In this document: one piece after another, positions 19,897 through 29,697 of the stretch | Layout of the letters: the number at the start of each line of letters is the position of its first letter | Numbering within the stretch: the stretch's first letter is position 1 | Assembly (NCBI RefSeq): GCF_013155265.1 | Contig: NZ_JABJXU010000008.1 | Location: 89,171 to 153,170 of the forward strand | Reading direction: 5' to 3' | Length of the DNA: 64,000 bases | Source: Enterococcus sp. MMGLQ5-1 | Lineage (GTDB): Bacteria; Bacillota; Bacilli; Lactobacillales; Streptococcaceae | Position numbers and translations under genes: made by a program | Notes under the pieces: generated by a model | Database searches by the model: none | What the model saw: the letters and a program-made list of their open reading frames with translations, nothing else | What the model was told of the DNA's origin: nothing

Positions 19897-21804
19897 TTAA
19901 AATGCTTCAAGCTCTAATGAAAGCTTTTCCCAGTCAGACATTACTTTTGTCTGTGCGTTTTCCTTTTCTTCTAGTGTCATATTAAGCTGATGCAGTTTTT
20001 CAAAATTTTGTGCAAATTCAGGCTTGAGAAGCTCTTGGTGAATGGCTGATATTTGTAAGTCCAGCTCCTCCATTTCAAGCTCTAAGGCTTCGATTAAACG
20101 CTTAAGCCGACGTTGCTCACGCTGTTTTTCTTTATTAATTGAATTTGGAGGAGCGTCTGCTTGCTTGCTGGTTGATTTAGCAGCTGTGGCAGTATTATCT
20201 GCTTCAGCTTTTTTTTCAAGGTAATAATCATAGTTTCCTAAATACTGTTTCGCACCATTTGGATTTAGCTCAATGACTTGTGTGGCAATCTGATTGATAA
20301 AATAGCGATCATGTGAAACAAATAAAATTGTGCCTTCAAAGTTAGTCAAACTTTGCTCTAATACTTCCTTACTATCAATATCTAAATGATTGGTAGGCTC
20401 ATCCAGTACTAAAAAATTATGATTTTCCATTGATAGCTTTGCTAATAATAATCTTGCTCGTTCACCACCACTTAAATCACCTACCGTTTTTTTAACATCG
20501 TCACCACTAAAAAGAAATGCGCCCAAACGTGATCTAATCTCCTTTTCTGGCGTTGTTGAAAAATCATCCCAAAGCTCATTGAGGACTGTTTTGTTTTTAG
20601 TCAAGCGTTCTTGGATTTGATCATAATACCCAATTGAGACATTTGCACCGAGCTTATAGCTGCCAGCTTTAGCTGGAATTGCACCAATAATTGTTTTGAG
20701 CAGAGTTGATTTGCCAATCCCGTTTGGCCCGACAATCACAAATCGTTCTTTTCGACGCTCTTCAAAAGTGATATTTTGTGCAATATTTTGATGGTCATAG
20801 CCAATTGCTAGCTGCTCTGTTGTCAGCACGACATTGCCAGATGGCTTGTCAATTTGAAATGAAAAATGAATGCTTTTATTGTCTAGCATTGGCGTGTCTA
20901 AGACAGTTATTTTTTCGAGCTGCTTGCGCTTGCTCTGCGCTCGTTTAGTGGTCGAAGCACGAGTGATATTTTTCTCAACAAATTGTTCTAGCTTAGCAAT
21001 TTCCTTTTGCTGTTTATTAAAGCTTTTGATTTCGCTTTGATAATTTTGTGCCTTCTGTGTTAAAAAGCTAGAGTAATTGCCAACATAACGCTTCATTGTT
21101 CGCTTAGCAATTTCATAGGTTAGATTAGTAGTTTTATCTAAAAAATAGCGATCGTGGCTGACAATTAGTAGCGCCTGCTTGTAGTTTTTTAAATAATTTT
21201 CGAGCCAGCTGAGTGTTTGAATATCCAAATGGTTAGTTGGTTCATCAAGAATTAACAATTCAGGCTTTGATAATAACGTTTTTGCTAGTGCAAGACGGGT
21301 TCTTTGACCGCCAGATAATTCACTTATTTTTTTGTTGTAGCTTGATTCTGGAAAATTAAAGCCATTTAAAACAGCCTTAACCTCTGTTTCATAGCTATAG
21401 CCGCCATTGCTGGCAAAAGCGGCACTTCGATTGTCGTATTCAATCATAATTTCATCTAGTGTCGAATCAGCTGCCTCTCCCATTTTTTTTTCTAGCTTTT
21501 TTAGAATAGCCGCTTCTGCAATTAAGTCTTGAAAAACAGATAATAATTCTTCAAAAACGGTCAAGGAAGATTTTAAGCCACTATTTTGATCCAGGTAGCT
21601 CATAGTAAGATTTTTTTTTGTAATAATTTCACCAGAGGAAGCTGCTTCAACGCCAGCAATAATCTTTAGGAAGGTACTTTTACCGACCCCGTTCTTACCA
21701 ACTAATCCAATCTTGGCATTTGATTCAATTTGCATATCAAGGTGTTCAAACAAGGTGTCTGAACCGAATAATTTACTGATATCCTGTGCTTGAAGTAATA
21801 ACAT
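19897..21804 (-). CDS. ABC-F family ATPase (YdiF-like)
   Basis: Soluble protein with two ATP-binding cassettes and no membrane segments; members act on the ribosome E site. Walker A motifs are GLVGKNGVGKST and VGPNGIGKST. The LSGGQRTRLALAK and LSGGERARLLLAK signatures and two LDEPTNHLDI Walker B motifs are present. A charged linker with RASTTKRAQSKRK separates the domains, and a C-terminal coiled coil follows residue 560. The start is set at ATG 21804, five bases after AAAGGTGG; the in-frame GTG at 21813 overlaps that site. The position beside rex and groESL matches Bacillus ydiF. The long structured leader suggests ribosome-dependent control. Confidence 0.9.
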   Translation of the reverse strand: MLLLQAQDISKLFGSDTLFEHLDMQIESNAKIGLVGKNGVGKSTFLKIIAGVEAASSGEIITKKNLTMSYLDQNSGLKSSLTVFEELLSVFQDLIAEAAILKKLEKKMGEAADSTLDEIMIEYDNRSAAFASNGGYSYETEVKAVLNGFNFPESSYNKKISELSGGQRTRLALAKTLLSKPELLILDEPTNHLDIQTLSWLENYLKNYKQALLIVSHDRYFLDKTTNLTYEIAKRTMKRYVGNYSSFLTQKAQNYQSEIKSFNKQQKEIAKLEQFVEKNITRASTTKRAQSKRKQLEKITVLDTPMLDNKSIHFSFQIDKPSGNVVLTTEQLAIGYDHQNIAQNITFEERRKERFVIVGPNGIGKSTLLKTIIGAIPAKAGSYKLGANVSIGYYDQIQERLTKNKTVLNELWDDFSTTPEKEIRSRLGAFLFSGDDVKKTVGDLSGGERARLLLAKLSMENHNFLVLDEPTNHLDIDSKEVLEQSLTNFEGTILFVSHDRYFINQIATQVIELNPNGAKQYLGNYDYYLEKKAEADNTATAAKSTSKQADAPPNSINKEKQREQRRLKRLIEALELEMEELDLQISAIHQELLKPEFAQNFEKLHQLNMTLEEKENAQTKVMSDWEKLSLELEAF

Positions 21805-22012
21805 TTCTACCACCTTTCTTCCAGGTTAATTTGTTTAGAAAAGTAGCGATACAAGTAAGATTGCCACTTGGACTTTGCCCAAGTCAATAAATGACAATCT
21901 AGCTTATACGTACATTTCTAGCAAGTCAAATTACCACCTTTTCTTACAGGTTAATTCAACTAGAAGATTACGTATAAGCTAAATTACCACCTTTCATTTA
22001 AAAACAAGTATA
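21805..22012 (-). promoter_or_regulatory. Attenuator-like leader of the ABC-F gene, with leader peptide
   Basis: The minus strand carries an extended -10 box TGTTATACT (-10 hexamer 22007-22012). The start site would be near 22000, giving a leader of about 195 bases. A nine-codon ORF, MKGGNLAYT (21968-21997), begins almost at the 5' end. Its last codons (21969-21981) are perfectly complementary over 13 bases to 21900-21912. A hairpin follows (21859-21899). AAAGGTGGTA occurs three times, at the leader ORF, in mid-leader and at the true ribosome binding site. This resembles leaders in which ribosome stalling alters folding. Confidence 0.55.
21968..21997 (-). CDS. Putative leader peptide MKGGNLAYT
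   Basis: ATG at 21997-21995 to TAA at 21970-21968, nine codons. It lies about three bases after the predicted transcription start and has no ribosome binding site of its own. Its distal half forms one arm of a 13-base complementary pair, so its translation would block that pairing. Only the arrangement supports it. Confidence 0.4.
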   Translation of the reverse strand: MKGGNLAYT

Positions 22013-22122
22013 ACAAAGATTCAGGTTGGTTTTAACAGATTTGATAGATTATATTAAAAATTATGGCTAACTAATTTAGTGATAATAAATTTATTTTTGA
22101 TAAATTAAGTAGAAAACTTGAA

Positions 22123-22158
22123 AATTTGTGAAATGATTGATAAACTAATTTGTGAAAT
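22123..22158 (+). promoter_or_regulatory. Paired Rex-like half sites before rex
   Basis: AATTTGTGAAAT occurs twice in direct orientation, at 22123-22134 and 22147-22158, 24 bases apart. TTGTGAAAT is the left half of the Rex consensus TTGTGAAAT-WW-ATTTCACAA, but the right halves are degenerate. Autoregulation by Rex is plausible, not shown. Confidence 0.4.
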
Positions 22159-22181
22159 ACTAAACGAAGGGAGAAAAGTTA

Positions 22182-22829
22182 GTGAGAGAAAAGAGTGAGC
22201 AGGTAATCCCAAAGGCGACTGCTAAAAGATTACCACTTTATTATAGACATTTACAGCGCCTAAAAGAGCAAGATATTTGTCGCACAAATTCCAAAGAATT
22301 AGCAGATGCGCTCGCAATTGATAGTGCAACAATCCGTCGTGATTTTTCTTATTTTGGTGAGTTAGGTAAACGTGGTTATGGCTATAACGTTGATGACTTG
22401 ACCCGTTATTTTGCGAAAATATTGAAAGAAGATGAGCAAACTAATGTTGCCTTGATTGGCGTTGGTAATTTAGGCACGGCCCTAATCAGATATAAGTTTC
22501 ACCGTAAGAATAACTTGAGAATTTCTGCCGCCTTTGATTTAAAAGACAATCCTTATGTTGGTAAAATTTTAGATGGTGTGCCAGTTTATGACATTGACGA
22601 ATTGAAAGAGCATATTCAGGCACAACGAATTGAGGTTGCCATTTTATCGGTACCCGCCCAGGCTGCTGAAGGGATTTTATCACAGCTGATTGATGCTGGC
22701 GTTAAAGGGATTTTAAATTTTACAACAGAGCGCTTAACTGCACCTGAGGGGATTATTATTCAGTCTGTTGATTTAACGAATGAGCTACAAACACTGATTT
22801 ATTTTTTGAGAAAAAATGAGCTTGACTAG
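22182..22829 (+). CDS. rex: Redox-sensing transcriptional repressor Rex
   Basis: Senses the NADH/NAD ratio and represses fermentation and redox genes when NADH is low. The N-terminal winged helix includes TIRRDFSYFGELGKRGYGY (about 47-65). The Rossmann motif GVGNLGTALI is at about 93-102. The C-terminal helix for domain swapping ends in LQTLIYFLRKN. A GTG start follows GAAGGGAG. pflB in this window is a typical member of Rex regulons, although I found no convincing Rex box there. Confidence 0.95.
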   Translation: MREKSEQVIPKATAKRLPLYYRHLQRLKEQDICRTNSKELADALAIDSATIRRDFSYFGELGKRGYGYNVDDLTRYFAKILKEDEQTNVALIGVGNLGTALIRYKFHRKNNLRISAAFDLKDNPYVGKILDGVPVYDIDELKEHIQAQRIEVAILSVPAQAAEGILSQLIDAGVKGILNFTTERLTAPEGIIIQSVDLTNELQTLIYFLRKNELD

Positions 22830-22872
22830 TCTTTTGGATATTTCTTGAGTTAAGCATTTCTAAACAGGGAGC

Positions 22873-22901
22873 GAATACGGATTAATCCGTATTCTTTTTT
22901 T
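22873..22901 (+). terminator. Terminator after rex
   Basis: GAATACGGATTAATCCGTATTC is a perfect palindrome followed by T7. Confidence 0.9.
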
Positions 22902-22978
22902 ATTTTATAGCTTTGTTGCAGGAAGTTTTTCATTTGTTTAAAAAAAGATATAAATTATTTATTTTTTAAACAATTATC

Positions 22979-23043
22979 TTGACTTTTTCTGACTATAGCA
23001 TAAAATAAGTATTAGATTAGCACTCAATATGTTAGAGTGCTAA
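22979..23043 (+). promoter_or_regulatory. groESL promoter with CIRCE operator
   Basis: TTGACT (22979-22984) and TAAAAT (23001-23006), 16 bases apart, form the promoter. Directly downstream TTAGCACTC-N9-GAGTGCTAA (23017-23043) is a perfect CIRCE element, the binding site of the heat-shock repressor HrcA. No CtsR heptad pair is seen here. Confidence 0.95.
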
Positions 23044-23075
23044 AATTAATTAATTAGTAAAACGGAGGGATTAAT

Positions 23076-23357
23076 GTGTTAAAACCATTATCAGATCGTG
23101 TAGTTTTAAAGGTTAAAGAGGAAGAAGAAAAAACAGTTGGTGGCTTAGTTTTAGCTTCCTCTGCTCAAGAAAAGCCACAGGTAGCCGAAGTAATTGCAGT
23201 TGGACCTGGTGCTAGACAGCATGGTAAAATATTTGAGCCGGATGTTAAAGTTGGGGACTGGGTTGTTTTTGAAAAATATGCTGGTGTTGAAGTAAAAGAT
23301 AACGGAGAAACTTATTTAGTAGTTAAAGCTGGCGATTTAATCGCAACAGTTGAGTAG
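23076..23357 (+). CDS. groES: Co-chaperonin GroES
   Basis: Ten-kilodalton lid of the GroEL chamber; 93 residues. PLSDRVVLKVKEEEEKTVGGLVL is the GroES opening, broken here only by the usual mobile loop (about 15-30), and EVIAVGPGAR with VGDWVVFEKYAG follow. A GTG start stands behind ACGGAGGG; an overlapping ATG is out of frame. It is the first gene of the HrcA-controlled operon. Confidence 0.97.
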   Translation: MLKPLSDRVVLKVKEEEEKTVGGLVLASSAQEKPQVAEVIAVGPGARQHGKIFEPDVKVGDWVVFEKYAGVEVKDNGETYLVVKAGDLIATVE

Positions 23358-23396
23358 TTTTATTGAGCTGATAAATTTAGTAAAAACTATTATTAG

Positions 23397-25046
<1,650 letters not shown>

Positions 25047-25786
25047 TAGAAAGATAGTGTGTAGATGTAGTGTTTATTAATCTAGAATAAGCTGGCTTAA
25101 AATACATCCAAGTACTATAAGCTCTGATCACTTATCAGATGATTTTGAAAGAGAAAGCCCGTCAAAGCAAGCCGCTTCAGCTTTTTAGATAATCTAGCTT
25201 CAACGGCTTGAAAGTATCGGCATATGCTGAAAAAATAATTTGTGGCAACAACTGAACTAAACTTTTAAAGCTCTCCTTGGTCGCTTATAAAAGTAAGTTC
25301 AATTGCATACCTTGCCGACTAACTGCCTCAAATTTCATTCTGAAATTCTCGGAGAGTAAGTCGACATGGCAAAGAGCGCCTTTTACTATTTTTCAGTCTT
25401 ATGCTCAACTTTCAAAGCAAGCCGCTTCAGCTTTTTAGATAATCTAGCTTCAATGACCAGCGTTTAGGAAATTAGAGAAAAAGTACGCACAAGCTGAAGC
25501 TTGTTTACGCCTTTTTCCTAAATTTCTACAACGCTAAACGGTCATTTCAGCTTTTTAAACAATATTCGGAAATTTATCTATTTCCCTATGGCATTGAAAT
25601 TGTCGCATTGTTCCTTGTAAACATAAAAGCTAAGTGTGATTGCTTACCAAACTCAAACGGTAAACAATAAATTTAAGACAAATGAAACTTAACGCTTTAG
25701 CGTTATAGTTGAATTGTTGAAAAAATTTTATTGTTTCGGGAGAGTTTCGGTAAATCACACGTGCTAGATAAATTACGAATAATATG
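25047..25786. repeat. Non-coding block of long palindromes between groEL and the sensor kinase
   Basis: There is no gene in 740 bases; the DNA is instead organised in imperfect palindromes. A 42-base exact direct repeat occurs at 25162-25203 and 25412-25453 and bounds a roughly 250-base imperfect palindrome. 25452-25548 folds back on itself (AATGACC against GGTCATT, with ACAAGCTGAAGCTTGT at the tip). 25630-25767 folds fully: GTGTGATT with AATCACAC, AAACTC with GAGTTT, AAACAATAAA with TTTATTGTTT, AACGCT with AGCGTT. The last unit is repeated at 50192-50330. Confidence 0.7.
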
Positions 25787-25821
25787 AAAAGGGTTAGGAC
25801 TTTTGTCCTAACCCTTTTTTT
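25787..25821. terminator. Bidirectional terminator, GGTTAGGAC family
   Basis: AAAAGGGTTAGGAC-TTTT-GTCCTAACCC followed by T7, a perfect 10-base stem. It lies at the stop codon of the minus-strand histidine kinase and after the palindrome block. The 20 bases before it also recur at 50331 and 52057. Confidence 0.88.
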
Positions 25822-28036
25822 AAGTATTTTTTGGTAAAACGACCACTGTTTTAAACATATCACCGTCGATAACGACTTGGAAGCTTCCTTGATGCAGCTT
25901 AATGATAGAATCGACAATTGCCAAACCAAGTCCGTTGCCATCCGAATTTCGACTTTGATCGCCACGACCAAAGCGTTCAATTAATTTTTCTGCATCCTCA
26001 TCAAGCAAGAATTTTGAAGTGTTTTTTATAGTTAGCTTGATTTCTTTCGGCATATCATCTAAGCGAATATGAATTCGGCTACTCTCTAATGAATATTTTC
26101 CTGCATTAATTAATAGATTCTCAATAACGCGCCAGATTTGATTGCCGTCAATCGTAATTAGTATTGATTGTTTAGGGATTTTAGTTATCAAGCTTAATTT
26201 ATTTTGCTCGAAGAGCTCGCTATTTTCGGCAATGACCTGTTCTAAAAGCTCTGCCAGATTGATTTCTGATTTGTTTAGTATAATATCGCCATGATCCATT
26301 TTAATTACCTCAAACAAATCTTCAATCATTTCTTTCATTCGTGCTGATTTTTGATTGATAATTGCTAAATATTCTTGCCGATTACTGTCACTTAAATGAT
26401 CCTGAGTTAGTAAATCACCATAGGTAATAATCGAAGTTAAGGGTGTTCTTAAATCATGTGAAACATTGGTAATTAAATCGTTTTTAAAGGCTTCTGATTT
26501 TTGACTAGTTGCCTGTGAGATATCGATTAGGCCGCTAAGCTTATCTAAATAATGATTGGCGGAATAAGCATCTTTTTTCAAGGGTACTAAATCGCCATGT
26601 ATATTTAATAGCTCTGCTGGTTTACGGAATAATTCATTAACCTGTCGAATCAGCTTCAAGGTAACGATAATCGTACCAATAAAATACGCCAAGGCAATCA
26701 ACAAGGTGAATAGAGAAATGATATTAGACGTTTGGAAAATACTATTAATAATGATGAGACCGATAATTAGTACTATTGTCACAATTGCATAAGTAAGCGC
26801 GTAAATTGCCAAGCGGGTAAGCACTGAAAAATAGCTTATCTTATCAAGGAGGCGTTTTGTCCAGGAGTTACTTTCGATTTCCTTAAGTAAGCCAGCCATT
26901 TTCATCTGATTATTAGTTAGCTTATCGATTAGAGTTTTTATGATCGCATTGAAAAGATAGATGCTTGCCGTCAGGATACAAAAATGTATTAATAATGTTA
27001 TCCTTATTGCTGAATAACCTCTTGAGATGATTAATATAAGGAGCGGCGTTATTAATAATGCGATTGCTTGTAATTCAATACTACGTTTTTGTAACCATTT
27101 AAATTGATATGTCGATTTTAAATATTGATAAATGATTACGACTAAGCCAATCAATAGCATGAAGAGTCCAGTAAATTTTACGATTTGATATTTTGGAATA
27201 AGCTGTTCATTATTTTGAATCGTTTTTGCGAAAGGAGAATTTGCCCTTAAACCAATTAGCATTTTTTGATTGATCGTAGTTTGTTCATTTAAAGTGTCAA
27301 TTGAGATGGCCTCAGCTTTAGAATTAGCCACAAAATAAAATAAGTCATTAAGACTAAAGGTCTGTGTTGTTGCTACGATCGTTTGATATTTTTTCTGTGC
27401 TTCTAGCCAGTTTTTAGCTTCACTGTAGTCTAATTTTTTTAATTTACGATTATTAGTTAAAATTTGCTTATTTGGCAAGATCATAAAGTAGTCAAAAGAT
27501 TTATTTTCAATATTAGAGCTTAAATCAATCTGTTCTAGCCAGTTCTTTTTATTTTTTTCAACAAATTGATTTATTTCTTCAATCAGCTTCAGCTTTAAAT
27601 TCTGATCACTGTAGCTCTCTATTAATTTTTTGATTTCAGCATTTAATGAATTTTGAGCCTGCTGATAGGCCTCACCAGTCAATTTTTGCTCATTCAAAGC
27701 ATTCACTTTATTTTGGATTTCTGTGCCAAGTGCTTCATTGATTTGTTTAGTCTCCTTATAACGCTCTAGCTGATCGCTTGTTATATTTTCTGGTTGAATG
27801 GTTTGATCAGTATAGGCTTTCAAATAATTATCCGCATACTGATTTTCCAGAAAGTAGAGATTTCTATTAACGATATTATTTTGGATATTATTGTCACCAA
27901 TCTCGCTTTGAAGTGAATTTAATTCATTTGTACTCGCTGAAAATAGAATTAAACCTGCTGAAATGCAGCTTGCTCCCAATAACCATAGAATAAGATCTTT
28001 TTTTTTCTGCCAAATTTTTTCTAGCTGATTTTTCAT
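25820..28036 (-). CDS. Sensor histidine kinase with large extracellular domain
   Basis: Membrane sensor of a two-component system, 738 residues from the chosen ATG at 28036, which follows GAGG; the open frame extends further but would overlap the regulator gene. Membrane segment at about 15-35, then about 245 extracellular residues rich in Gln, Asn and Lys with helical character. Four or five more membrane segments follow (about 288-465). The catalytic histidine is in NVSHDLRTPLTS (His about 527), then the N box LLINAGKYS and G box GNGLGLAIVDS. The domain has no match I recognise, so the signal is unknown. It lies 19 bases behind its regulator. Confidence 0.9.
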   Translation of the reverse strand: MKNQLEKIWQKKKDLILWLLGASCISAGLILFSASTNELNSLQSEIGDNNIQNNIVNRNLYFLENQYADNYLKAYTDQTIQPENITSDQLERYKETKQINEALGTEIQNKVNALNEQKLTGEAYQQAQNSLNAEIKKLIESYSDQNLKLKLIEEINQFVEKNKKNWLEQIDLSSNIENKSFDYFMILPNKQILTNNRKLKKLDYSEAKNWLEAQKKYQTIVATTQTFSLNDLFYFVANSKAEAISIDTLNEQTTINQKMLIGLRANSPFAKTIQNNEQLIPKYQIVKFTGLFMLLIGLVVIIYQYLKSTYQFKWLQKRSIELQAIALLITPLLILIISRGYSAIRITLLIHFCILTASIYLFNAIIKTLIDKLTNNQMKMAGLLKEIESNSWTKRLLDKISYFSVLTRLAIYALTYAIVTIVLIIGLIIINSIFQTSNIISLFTLLIALAYFIGTIIVTLKLIRQVNELFRKPAELLNIHGDLVPLKKDAYSANHYLDKLSGLIDISQATSQKSEAFKNDLITNVSHDLRTPLTSIITYGDLLTQDHLSDSNRQEYLAIINQKSARMKEMIEDLFEVIKMDHGDIILNKSEINLAELLEQVIAENSELFEQNKLSLITKIPKQSILITIDGNQIWRVIENLLINAGKYSLESSRIHIRLDDMPKEIKLTIKNTSKFLLDEDAEKLIERFGRGDQSRNSDGNGLGLAIVDSIIKLHQGSFQVVIDGDMFKTVVVLPKNT

Positions 28037-28055
28037 ACTTCGCCTCAATCTAATT

Positions 28056-28757
28056 TCATATTTTTTCGATTTTATAACCAACCCCCCAGACAACCTTTAA
28101 ATATTTTGGTTTTTTAGGGTTAATTTCGATTTTCTCTCGAATTTTTCGGATATGAACTGAAACCGTATTATCGGCATTAAAGCTTGGCTCTTGCCAAACG
28201 AGTTCATATATTTCGTCGATTGAGAAAACTTTACCTGCATTTTTCATTAAGAGCTCTGTGATTGCAAATTCCTTTGGGGTCATTTTGATGGGACGTTCGT
28301 CAATTGTGACAGTTTTTCCATTTTGATCAAGCACCAAGCCATCGACAATTAGCAAATCACTTTTTTGTTTATTCTCATATTCACCCAAGTCGATAAATCG
28401 TCGTAATAAGCTTTTGACTCGTGCAATCAGCTCCATTGGACTAAATGGCTTTGTTAAGTAATCGTCAGCGCCAACAGTTAGTCCTTGAATTTTATCAACT
28501 GCCTCGGATTTTGCTGAAAGCATTAGAATTGGTATATTATTACCTGCTGAGCGTATTTTGATACTTGTTAAATTGCCATCCAATTGAGGCATCATTACAT
28601 CTAAAATAATTAAGTGAAATTCCTGCTCTTGTAATTTAGCCAGTGCTTCCACGCCATTTTTTGCTTCCGTAACTTGATAGCCCTCCTGTTCTAAATAAAT
28701 TCGGATCCCCTTGCGGATTGTTGCATCATCATCTACTACTAATAAATTAATTTTCAT
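28056..28757 (-). CDS. OmpR/PhoB-family response regulator
   Basis: Partner of the downstream sensor kinase, 233 residues. The receiver domain has the acidic pocket VVDDDATIRKG, the phosphoacceptor in LIILDVMMPQLDG (Asp about 53), the Thr/Ser position in MLSAKSEA and the Lys in DDYLTKPFSP. A winged-helix DNA-binding domain follows (PKEFAITELLM, then ADNTVSVHIRKIREKI). CAGGAGG precedes the ATG. The target genes cannot be predicted; the operon is the pair alone. Confidence 0.95.
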   Translation of the reverse strand: MKINLLVVDDDATIRKGIRIYLEQEGYQVTEAKNGVEALAKLQEQEFHLIILDVMMPQLDGNLTSIKIRSAGNNIPILMLSAKSEAVDKIQGLTVGADDYLTKPFSPMELIARVKSLLRRFIDLGEYENKQKSDLLIVDGLVLDQNGKTVTIDERPIKMTPKEFAITELLMKNAGKVFSIDEIYELVWQEPSFNADNTVSVHIRKIREKIEINPKKPKYLKVVWGVGYKIEKI

Positions 28758-28971
28758 TTAATTGCCTCCTGTAGCATTTTCTATTTTAAGGGATAGATAT
28801 TATTAAAAACGCTGATAATTTCTTAAGTTCTTCTTAATATTTAAGATATTGCTTGGCACGCTATAAAAATTGTAACAATCAAGTTATAAATTTTATATAG
28901 TTTTTAAAATTAAAGCCATTTTTTCGCTAATTATGGTATATTAGTTGAAGTAATTGCAAAGGAGTTCAGCA

Positions 28972-29379
28972 TTGAAAACAGTAATTAAACGTCATCAGGA
29001 GGTTATCTTATATCTTTTTTTTGGTGGCCTGACAACTTTAGTAAATTTAATCAGCTACTCAGCATGTCGTGCGTTTTTTGATTTTAATTATCAAATAAGT
29101 ACCATTATTGCTTGGTTTCTTTCGGTACTTTTTGCTTATCTTACCAATAAATTATTTGTTTTTAACCGTCGTGATGTAAAGGGGCAGGAATTAGTTAAGG
29201 AAATCTATTTATTCTATGTGTATCGAGTGATTTCGCTACTAATGGAAATGTTGATTTTATTTATTTTCTTTAAAAAATTACAGCTCAATGAAGCAGCAGT
29301 TAAGATTTCGGCACAAATTATTGTTATTTTAGCGAATTATATTTTCAGCAAATATTTAATCTTTTTTAAACGAGAATAA
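28972..29379 (+). CDS. GtrA-like membrane protein
   Basis: 135 residues with four hydrophobic segments, matching the small GtrA/DPMS-type flippase family, which moves or helps polyprenyl-linked sugars across the membrane. The FFGGLTTLVNLISY start and LTNKLFVFNR in the second loop are typical. A TTG start at 28972 is chosen because AAAGGAG stands seven bases before it; frame-wise an earlier TTG would put the ribosome site inside the gene. It is a single gene, with no glycosyltransferase next to it. Confidence 0.8.
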   Translation: MKTVIKRHQEVILYLFFGGLTTLVNLISYSACRAFFDFNYQISTIIAWFLSVLFAYLTNKLFVFNRRDVKGQELVKEIYLFYVYRVISLLMEMLILFIFFKKLQLNEAAVKISAQIIVILANYIFSKYLIFFKRE

Positions 29380-29382
29380 GGA

Positions 29383-29693
29383 GGTGGGACAAAAGACGTT
29401 TAACGACGTAGAAAATAGTGCTAAATTGCCTCTTAAAAAAATCTTTAAAAAGTACATTTCCCGCTCGGACATATTTCGCTCGAGCGGGAAATTAGCATGT
29501 TTTGACGGATTTTCTTTCTTAAAACGGTTCAAATAGATACATCATCTCAGATAGCAAAGGTCTGATGATATCAACAAATTACTCCTCAATTTTTTATAGT
29601 TTTAACCAGAGAGAGAAAGTACCTTGTTCTATGCTTTTTTGATGAGGCAGTTTAACACTATCTTCTACATCGTTAAACGCCTTTTGTCTCATC
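29383..29693. repeat. 311-bp element with 50-base terminal inverted repeats
   Basis: The spacer between convergent genes is one large inverted repeat. The left arm 29383-29432 begins GGTGGGACAAAAGACG and the right arm 29644-29693 ends CGCCTTTTGTCTCATC. They match over roughly 50 bases with a few changes and a bulge. Inside are further hairpins: TTTCCCGCTCG against CGAGCGGGAAA, and CATCATCTCAGA against TCTGATGAT. There is no open frame. The arm word recurs at 48276-48297 and, without its first bases, at 49879. It looks like a MITE-type or other hairpin repeat. Confidence 0.65.
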
Positions 29694-29697
29694 TAGC

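Noticed and set aside
25630..25980. 116-codon minus-strand reading frame
   Set aside because: It overlaps the end of the histidine kinase gene in another frame and otherwise runs through the palindrome and terminator; no ribosome site.
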